Source: Aquibium microcysteis
GTDB lineage: Bacteria; Pseudomonadota; Alphaproteobacteria; Rhizobiales; Rhizobiaceae
NCBI RefSeq assembly: GCF_014495845.1
Contig: NZ_CP061080.1
Span: 4,392,001 to 4,456,000 of the forward strand
DNA: 64,000 bases
Reading direction: 5' to 3'
A program made the position numbers and the translations under genes. The stretch's first letter is position 1, and each line of letters begins with the position of its first letter. A model generated the notes under the pieces. The model searched no databases. It had not been told where the DNA came from and was given only the letters and a program-made list of their open reading frames with translations. Shown here piece by piece: positions 26,984-33,128 of the stretch.

Positions 26984-27651
26984 CAGCTCAATCCCAGTTT
27001 CCTGCGCACCCAGCGCTCGAAGACACGGATGCCTGCGGCGGTGGGCAGCGAGATGGCCAGAAAGATGAGCCCGACCAGCGTGTAGGGCTCGAGATAGCGG
27101 TAGGTTTCGGAACCGATCGCGGTGGCCGTGTGCATCAGTTCCGCGACGCCGATCACCGAGAGCATCGGCGTGTCCTTGAAGATGCCGACCAAATAGTTGC
27201 CCATGCCGGCGAGCGAGGGCGGCAGTGCCTGCGGGATGACGACGCGGAAATAGGTCCGTGCGGTCGACAGGTTGAGCGAGGTCGCCGCCTCCCACTGGCC
27301 CTTGGGCACGCTGTCGAGCCCGCCGCGATAGACCTCCGACAGGTAGGACGCGTAGTGCAGGCCGATCGCGATCATGCCCGCCGTCCAGGGCGACAGGCGC
27401 AGCCCGAACTGCGGCCCGACATAGAAGACGAAGAAGATCTGCAGCACCAGCGGCGTCGAGCGGATGAACTCGACCGCCTCGCGCACGACGAAGGTGAGCG
27501 CGCGGGAGGGCGTCCGCTGCGCGAGCGCGAAGACGAGGCCGAGCACGACGGCGATGCCATAGCCGAGTGCGGCGGCGAGCAGCGTGTTGCCGGTCGCCAC
27601 GATCAGGCGGGGCAGGATCTCGAAGGTGAAGTCCCAGCGCCAGTCGAACAT
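26983..27651 (-). CDS. ehuD: Ectoine ABC importer permease EhuD
   Basis: A 222-residue PAAT-type permease with about five membrane segments. The EAA loop is seen in LNLSTARTYFRVVIPQALPPSL, which contacts the ATPase. It should pair with EhuC in the membrane. It lies three bases after ehuC. Assignment as EhuD rather than another polar amino acid permease rests on the neighbours. Confidence 0.9.
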   Translation of the reverse strand: MFDWRWDFTFEILPRLIVATGNTLLAAALGYGIAVVLGLVFALAQRTPSRALTFVVREAVEFIRSTPLVLQIFFVFYVGPQFGLRLSPWTAGMIAIGLHYASYLSEVYRGGLDSVPKGQWEAATSLNLSTARTYFRVVIPQALPPSLAGMGNYLVGIFKDTPMLSVIGVAELMHTATAIGSETYRYLEPYTLVGLIFLAISLPTAAGIRVFERWVRRKLGLS

Positions 27652-27654
27652 GGC

Positions 27655-28320
27655 TCAGGCCCTCCCGACCATGCGCTGCATGAACCGCTCCAGCCAGCGC
27701 ATGAAGGGCGTGATCATGAAGCGGGCGATGACGTAGTAGATGATCAGCGCCGTGCCGAATGTCTGCGCCGACAGGAAGGTGGTGCCGTTGATCTGCTTGA
27801 CCTGGAACATCAGGTCGGCGACGGCGATCAGCGCGACCAGCGCCGTGCCCTTCAGGAGTTCGATCAAGAGATTGCCCCAGGACGGCAGCATGATCAGCAG
27901 CGCCTGCGGCAGGATCACGCGTCGCATGCGCCTGGCCGGCGACATGTTGAGCGCAAGTGCTGCCTCCCACTGGCCCTTCGGCACCGACAGGATCGCGCCG
28001 CGCACCAGTTCGGCGCCATAGGCGCCGAGATTCATGCCGACCGCGACGAAGCCGGCGGTGAACTTCTCCAGCGTGATGCCGAACAGCGGCAGGACGAAGA
28101 AGATCCAGTAGAGCTGGACGAGCAGCGAGGTGCCGCGGAAGATCTCGATGTAGACGGTGGCGACGCCGCTGACGAGGCCGTTCTTCGACATCCGCATCAG
28201 GCCGGCGGCGAGCGCGACCGCGACGGCGAGCACCGTGGCGAGCACGGTGAGCAGCATCGTGACGAGCGTGCCGCTGAGGATCCGGTCGCCATACTGTGCG
28301 AGGAATTCGAAGTAGGACAT
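27655..28320 (-). CDS. ehuC: Ectoine ABC importer permease EhuC
   Basis: A 221-residue permease with several hydrophobic segments (VTMLLTVLATVLAVAVALAAGLM near the N-terminus) and an EAA loop in LNMSPARRMRRVILPQALLIMLPSW. It forms the other half of the membrane channel. The gap of 108 bases to ehuB includes a hairpin. Confidence 0.9.
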   Translation of the reverse strand: MSYFEFLAQYGDRILSGTLVTMLLTVLATVLAVAVALAAGLMRMSKNGLVSGVATVYIEIFRGTSLLVQLYWIFFVLPLFGITLEKFTAGFVAVGMNLGAYGAELVRGAILSVPKGQWEAALALNMSPARRMRRVILPQALLIMLPSWGNLLIELLKGTALVALIAVADLMFQVKQINGTTFLSAQTFGTALIIYYVIARFMITPFMRWLERFMQRMVGRA

Positions 28321-28392
28321 GCGGCGTCGACCTTCCTCTCAAGGCCCCGCGGCAGGAATGGGGGTCATCCCCGGCGGGCGGCCGCGAAGAGC

Positions 28393-28417
28393 GGCGGGCC
28401 GGAACGCCCGGCCCGCC
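28393..28417 (-). other. Strong hairpin between ehuB and ehuC
   Basis: A perfect 10-bp stem (GGCGGGCCGG / CCGGCCCGCC) with a five-base loop lies 11 bases downstream of the ehuB stop. There is no T-run, so it is more likely a partial stop or an RNA-protecting hairpin than a terminator. Such hairpins commonly raise binding-protein mRNA over permease mRNA. Confidence 0.5.
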
Positions 28418-28428
28418 ACGCTTTCAGA

Positions 28429-29274
28429 TCAGCGGTTGGCGCAGACCCATTCGGTGGTCTTGTCGCCGGGCAGGGAGCCTTCGCCATAGCCATATTCGGC
28501 GACCGCCTTCAGCATTTCCTCGGAACCGAGATACTCGGCCTGGGCCGCGTTGAACTTGTCGACGAAGTCCTGGTCGTCCTTGCGGAAGCCGATGCCGGCC
28601 CAGTTGAATCCCTCTTCGGGCATGGCTTCGGGATCGGTCACCTCGGCGGCGCCGCCCGAGCTGTCGGCCAGCTGCTTGACGGTGAAATAGGTGCCGGCAC
28701 CGGCATCGGCGCGGCCGGCCCGCACGGCGGCGAGGATCTCGGTCGGCCCGGGCACCTGCATGATGTTGCTCTCGTTCACGCCCGCAGCCTTCGCGGCCTC
28801 GATGTTCGAATAGCCGGCGCCGGTCACCATGACCGCCTCGTTCTCAACCAGGCTTTCGTAGTTGCCGATGTTCTTCGGATTGCCCGGCGCGACGATGAAG
28901 GCGTCGCCGATCCTGGCCATCGGCTCGGAGAAGGCGATGTTCTCGCAGCGGCTCGCCAGGATGTTCATGCCGCCGGTGACGATGTCGAAGCGGCCGGCGT
29001 TGAGGCCCGGGATCAGCCCGCCCCACTCGGTCTGCACCGGCTCGATGTTGGTGTAGCCCATCTTCTCGAGCACGCCGAGGGCATGGGCGTTGACGAAGCC
29101 CTTCGGGCTGCCGTCCTCACCCGGATAGGCGAACGGAATCTCGTTGGCGAACCCGATGCGGATCGGCTCCCCGGCCTCGATCCGATCCATCAGCGGGCCG
29201 GCATTGGCCAGGGACGCTCCCATGGTCAGGGCGGCGATGCCGGTGAGCATGGTTTTCAGGAGGGCGCGTGTCAT
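28429..29274 (-). CDS. ehuB: Ectoine/hydroxyectoine-binding protein EhuB-like
   Basis: A 281-residue periplasmic binding protein with a Sec signal (MTRALLKTMLTGIAALTMGA, cut after ANA). The PAAT fold is clear from PIRIGFANEIPFAYPGEDG, the GGLIPGLNAGRFDIVTGGM segment and RCENIAFSEPM. The ligand pocket cannot be checked by eye, so ectoine binding is inferred from synteny with ehuCDA, eutBC and doeA. The start at 29274 gives the signal peptide. It heads the minus-strand operon. Confidence 0.87.
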   Translation of the reverse strand: MTRALLKTMLTGIAALTMGASLANAGPLMDRIEAGEPIRIGFANEIPFAYPGEDGSPKGFVNAHALGVLEKMGYTNIEPVQTEWGGLIPGLNAGRFDIVTGGMNILASRCENIAFSEPMARIGDAFIVAPGNPKNIGNYESLVENEAVMVTGAGYSNIEAAKAAGVNESNIMQVPGPTEILAAVRAGRADAGAGTYFTVKQLADSSGGAAEVTDPEAMPEEGFNWAGIGFRKDDQDFVDKFNAAQAEYLGSEEMLKAVAEYGYGEGSLPGDKTTEWVCANR

Positions 29275-29326
29275 GGCAGTTATTCCTCTTTTCTGGGAAT
29301 GGAAAGATAACTGGGTGTCAGGCGTC

Positions 29327-29338
29327 GTTGTGCACAAC
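29327..29338. promoter_or_regulatory. Candidate GntR operator 1
   Basis: GTTGTGCACAAC is a perfect 12-bp palindrome fitting the TnGTnnACnA pattern bound by FCD-type GntR proteins. It overlaps the candidate -10 region for ehuB, so binding should repress the uptake operon. Confidence 0.5.
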
Positions 29339-29364
29339 ATCATACCATAGGCATGATCTGTCAA
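29336..29364 (-). promoter_or_regulatory. Candidate ehuB promoter
   Basis: On the minus strand a perfect TTGACA (29364-29359) is followed by TATGAT after 14 bases or GATGTT after 17. Either gives a start site inside or next to operator 1. The -35 match is exact; the -10 is uncertain. Confidence 0.4.
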
Positions 29365-29422
29365 CGGTGAATGAGCAGGAACGCTCGGTAAGCCTCTTCC
29401 ATATCCCCCTGAAGATGGGGTA

Positions 29423-29434
29423 GATGTACACAAT
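29423..29434. promoter_or_regulatory. Candidate GntR operator 2
   Basis: On the minus strand ATTGTGTACATC shares TTGTGyACA with operator 1 and also fits TnGTnnAC. It lies 49 bases ahead of doeA and 96 bases (centre to centre) from operator 1. Confidence 0.4.
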
Positions 29435-29482
29435 GATGCAAATGCCACCGACGCAGGCGACTGCGCGGTCCGAGGAGGACGC

Positions 29483-30667
29483 ATGCCTGCAAGTCAGTTG
29501 CCCTTCAGCCCGGGCGAATATGAACGCCGCTTGACGAAGGTCCGCGCCGCCATGGCCGCGCGCGAGATCGACGTGCTCTTCATCGAGGATCCCTCCAACA
29601 TGGCCTGGCTGACCGGCTATGACGGTTGGTCCTTCTACGTGCACCAGGGCGTCGTCGTCTTCCATGACCAGGACCCGATCTGGTGGGGCCGCGGCCAGGA
29701 TGCGAACGGAGCGGTGCGCACGGTCTGGATGGCCGACGAGCGGGTGACGAGCTACCCCGACAACTACATCCAGTCGCCCAGGCTGCATCCGATGGAGACG
29801 CTGGCGGCGCTGCTGCGCGAGCACGGCTATGGCCGCAAGCGGATTGGCCTGGAACTGGAGAACTACTACTTCTCGGCCAAGGCCTATCTGGTGCTGCGGG
29901 AGGAATTGCCGGATGCGTCGCTGGTGGACGCGACTGCGCTGGTGAACTGGCAGCGCACGGTGAAGTCGGACGAGGAGATCGTCTTCTTGCGCCGCGCCGC
30001 GCGCATCTCGGAAAAGATCGTCGACGGCATCATGCAGCGCGTCGAGCCGGGACTGAAGAAGAACGACCTCGTGGCCGAGATCTACGGCGATGCGATCCGC
30101 GGCGTCGACGACGATTGGGGCGAGTATCCGGCCATCGTGCCGCTGCTGCCGAGCGGTTCGGACGCGGCCGCCCCGCATCTGACCTGGGACGGCCGCCGCT
30201 TCGAGGGAGGCACGGCCACCTTCTTCGAGATCGCCGGCTGCTACCGCCGCTATCACGTGCCCTTCTGCCGCACCGTCTTCCTCGGAACGCCGCCTGCCTA
30301 CATGCTGGAGGCCGAAAAGGCTCTGGCGGAGGGACTGGAGGCGGGCCTCGAAGCCGCCCGCCCCGGCAATCGTGCGGGCGACGTGGCCGACGCGCTCTAC
30401 CGCTCGCTGGAGAAGGCGGGCATCGAACGCGAGGGACGCTGCGGCTATCCGATCGGCATCTCCTATCCGCCGGACTGGGGCGAACGCACCATCTCCTTCC
30501 GGACCGAGGACGACACGATCCTGGAAGCGGGCATGACGTTCCACTTCATGCCGGGCCTGTGGATGAGCGACTGGGGGCTGGAGATCACCGAGAGCATCCT
30601 CGTCCGCGACGGCGGCGCGGCGGAGTGCCTGTGCAACCGCCCCCGCAAGCTCTTCGTGAAGAACTGA
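29483..30667 (+). CDS. doeA: Ectoine hydrolase DoeA (EutD)
   Basis: A 394-residue member of the M24/creatinase fold. LPFSPGEYERRLTKVRAAM, DPSNMAWLTGYDGWSFYVHQ, WGRGQDANGA, FFEIAGCYRRYH and SYPPDWGERT strongly match the EutD/DoeA subgroup. It opens the ectoine ring to N-acetyl-diaminobutyrate in the cytoplasm. The ATG has GAGGAGGA just upstream. It is the first gene of doeA-M20-gntR and divergent from ehuB. Confidence 0.92.
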   Translation: MPASQLPFSPGEYERRLTKVRAAMAAREIDVLFIEDPSNMAWLTGYDGWSFYVHQGVVVFHDQDPIWWGRGQDANGAVRTVWMADERVTSYPDNYIQSPRLHPMETLAALLREHGYGRKRIGLELENYYFSAKAYLVLREELPDASLVDATALVNWQRTVKSDEEIVFLRRAARISEKIVDGIMQRVEPGLKKNDLVAEIYGDAIRGVDDDWGEYPAIVPLLPSGSDAAAPHLTWDGRRFEGGTATFFEIAGCYRRYHVPFCRTVFLGTPPAYMLEAEKALAEGLEAGLEAARPGNRAGDVADALYRSLEKAGIEREGRCGYPIGISYPPDWGERTISFRTEDDTILEAGMTFHFMPGLWMSDWGLEITESILVRDGGAAECLCNRPRKLFVKN

Positions 30668-30672
30668 ACGTC

Positions 30673-31833
30673 ATGGACCTGCTGGCGCGCACGCGCGAGA
30701 TCCTGGGCGAACTGATCGCCTTTCCGACGGTCTCCTCAGACAGCAATCTGGAGCTGATCACCTACGCCGCCGACCTGCTGTCGAGCGCCGGCGCGACGCT
30801 GTCCTTCACGCGCGACGAGACGGGAACGAAGGCCAATCTCTTCGCGACGCTCGGACCTGCGGGCGATGGCGGCATCGTGCTGTCCGGCCATACCGACGTG
30901 GTGCCGGTGGCCGGCCAGGACTGGACGACCGATCCCTTCGCCATGGACGAGCGGGACGGCCTGCTTTTCGGCCGCGGCGCCTGCGACATGAAGGGTTTCA
31001 TCGCCTGCGTGCTGGCGATGGCGCCGCATTACGGCTCTCTCGACCTGAAGAGGCCGCTCCACGTCGCGCTGACGCATGACGAGGAAGTCGGCTGCATGGG
31101 CGCCCGGACGCTCGTGGCGGAGATCGAGCGCATGGGCCTGCGGCCCGCCGTCGCGATCATCGGCGAACCGACCTCGATGCGGGTCATCGAGGGGCACAAG
31201 GGCTGCCACGAATATACGACGGAGTTCACCGGCCTGGAGGGCCACGGCTCGCGGCCGGAACTCGGGGTGAACGCGGTCGAATATGCCGCCCGCTATATCG
31301 GCCGGCTGCTCGATCTTCGCGATGATCTCGTCGCGCGCGCTCCGGCGCGCAGCCGCTTCACGCCGCCCTGGACGACGCTTCAGGTCGGGCGGATTTCGGG
31401 CGGCGTCGCGCACAACGTCATTGCCGGCCAGTGCTCCGTCGAGTGGGAGATGCGGCCGGTCCAGCGCGGGGACGCAGACTTCGTCAAGGACGCGATGGGG
31501 GCCTATGTCGAGCGCGAGCTGAAGCCGGCGATGCGTGCGGTGTCGCCGAATGCCGACATCGTCACGCACACGGTCGGCGAGATCGCCGGCCTCGCGGTCG
31601 CGGAGGAGTCCGAGGCGCGCGACATCGTCTTCGCGCTGACGGGACAGAACGAGGCCGACGTCGTCGCCTTCGGCACGGAGGCCGGCCTCTTCCAGGCGCT
31701 GGGAATGTCCGTCGTCGTCTGCGGGCCAGGCTCGATCGACCAGGCGCACAAGCCCGACGAATATGTCGCGCTTGACCAATTGTCGGCTTGCCTGAAGATG
31801 CTCGAAGGGCTGGGCGGCACGCTGGCGGGATGA
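30673..31833 (+). CDS. ArgE-like M20 deacetylase, candidate N-acetyl-diaminobutyrate deacetylase
   Basis: A 386-residue metallopeptidase of family M20. Metal ligands and catalytic residues are in VLSGHTDVVPV (His, Asp), GRGACDMKG (bridging Asp), THDEEVGCMG (catalytic and metal Glu), IIGEPTSM and the final QAHKPDEY (His). The dimerisation domain has HGSRPELGVNA. Acetylornithine deacetylase is its closest named family. Five bases after doeA, it probably removes acetate from N-acetyl-L-2,4-diaminobutyrate, the step normally done by EutE/DoeB (AstE/AspA family), which is missing from this cluster. The role is inference from position. Confidence 0.84.
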   Translation: MDLLARTREILGELIAFPTVSSDSNLELITYAADLLSSAGATLSFTRDETGTKANLFATLGPAGDGGIVLSGHTDVVPVAGQDWTTDPFAMDERDGLLFGRGACDMKGFIACVLAMAPHYGSLDLKRPLHVALTHDEEVGCMGARTLVAEIERMGLRPAVAIIGEPTSMRVIEGHKGCHEYTTEFTGLEGHGSRPELGVNAVEYAARYIGRLLDLRDDLVARAPARSRFTPPWTTLQVGRISGGVAHNVIAGQCSVEWEMRPVQRGDADFVKDAMGAYVERELKPAMRAVSPNADIVTHTVGEIAGLAVAEESEARDIVFALTGQNEADVVAFGTEAGLFQALGMSVVVCGPGSIDQAHKPDEYVALDQLSACLKMLEGLGGTLAG

Positions 31834-32585
31834 TGGAAACCATAAGGAGCCTGGGAGAAGGCAGCGGCGAGCTCGGCGCGCCTGCGATCGAGGAGGGCGC
31901 GCGGCGCCGCTTCGACCGTATCTACGATACGCTGCGCATGCGCATCTGCCTGCTCGAGTATCAGCCGCTGGAACGTCTGCGCGAGGAGGATCTCGCCGCG
32001 GAGTTCAAGGTGTCTCGCACTCCGATCCGCCGCGTCCTGGTCAAGCTCGAGGCGGAGGGCCTGCTTCGCTCCGTCCACGGTGTCGGCACCTTCGTGACGG
32101 ACATCGACATCCGCGGGCTCGAACAGGTCTACCAGCTGCGCGTCGAGCTTGCCGAACTCATCGGCAGGCTGGCACCGGTCAAGCCGGACGCGGCGAGGCT
32201 CGAGGCATTCCGCGACGCACTCGCCCGGTGCGAGGCCCTGGTCGCGACGCCCGAGCCGCGCGCGTTCTCGCGCCTCAACATCGACTTCTTCCATCTGCTC
32301 AACGGCCTGACCGAGAACGGGCCGCTGCGGGAGATTTCCGAGCGTCTCTACTTCCAGACCACGCGGATCTGGCTGAAGACGGCCTCGACCCTGAACCGCT
32401 TCAGCCTCATGCTGCACGAGGAGATCAGGACCTTCCACCGCGAGGTGTCCGACATCGTGGCGGCCGTCGAGATCGGCGACCTGCAGTCCGTCGGCCATAT
32501 CCGGCGCGCCCATATCGCCATGAGCTTCGCGCGGCTGCGCGCCTACTCCGTGGAGCGCGGCACGAGCGATGACATCCGCGCCTGA
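31830..32585 (+). CDS. GntR-family regulator, FCD subtype
   Basis: A 251-residue regulator. The winged helix (about residues 28-95) has LEYQPLERLREEDLAAEFKV, SRTPIRRVLVKLEAEGLL and VHGVGTFVTDID. The C-terminal all-helical FCD domain has LRVELAELIGRLAP and NIDFFHLLNG with metal-type D and H residues. ATG overlaps the M20 stop (ATGA). It is not the MocR/EnuR type usual for ectoine clusters. It likely controls the ehuB-doeA intergenic region. It ends six bases from soxG, convergent. Confidence 0.9.
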   Translation: MMETIRSLGEGSGELGAPAIEEGARRRFDRIYDTLRMRICLLEYQPLERLREEDLAAEFKVSRTPIRRVLVKLEAEGLLRSVHGVGTFVTDIDIRGLEQVYQLRVELAELIGRLAPVKPDAARLEAFRDALARCEALVATPEPRAFSRLNIDFFHLLNGLTENGPLREISERLYFQTTRIWLKTASTLNRFSLMLHEEIRTFHREVSDIVAAVEIGDLQSVGHIRRAHIAMSFARLRAYSVERGTSDDIRA

Positions 32586-32591
32586 CGCGCT

Positions 32592-33128
32592 TCAGTCTGC
32601 GCGCGCTTCGAGCCATCGCCAGAGATAGGGGCCGAAAGGCGCTTCGACATGCAGCCGGGCGTGCTGCTCCGCGCGCCGGTAGAGGATCGTCCGGACGCCG
32701 GCGAAGAGGATCGCCGCCGAGGGACTGGATGCATCGAGATCGGCGGCGGTGCCCTCGCGGATGAGCCCGGCCATGGCCGGTCCGTCGACGTCCGCGACGA
32801 ACCAGGCGTCGCCGGCCGGGCTCGCTGCCCAGCCGCCTTGCCAGCCGGACGGAAGATCGAGCGGATTCGACGCGACGAGCAGAACGCGGTCGCGGGCGAT
32901 GCGCGCCGCGACGGGTTCGCCGGCCGCAACGCTCCACAGGCCGACTTCGGTGGCGGCCGGCGCATGTCTTGCGAGCGCATCACGGTAGTCGCCGCTGACT
33001 AGCACCTGAGACAGGCCTCGAACCGGCCGCGCGCGCCAGCCTTCGCGCTGGATCACGGCATCGGCCCAGCCGGGGAAGGCGGGCCATTTGGTCGCGGAAT
33101 CGTGGATGGGAGACGTACCGCTAGCCAT
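32592..33128 (-). CDS. soxG: Sarcosine oxidase gamma subunit
   Basis: A 178-residue SoxG subunit. GLSQVLVSGDYRDALARHAP, ARIARDRVLLVAS, and FVADVDGPAMAGLIREGTAADL followed by AILFAGVRTILYRR show the short folate-enzyme-like fold of this subunit. It holds no cofactor and helps assemble the alpha-beta-gamma-delta complex. It overlaps the soxA end by eight bases. Confidence 0.88.
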   Translation of the reverse strand: MASGTSPIHDSATKWPAFPGWADAVIQREGWRARPVRGLSQVLVSGDYRDALARHAPAATEVGLWSVAAGEPVAARIARDRVLLVASNPLDLPSGWQGGWAASPAGDAWFVADVDGPAMAGLIREGTAADLDASSPSAAILFAGVRTILYRRAEQHARLHVEAPFGPYLWRWLEARAD

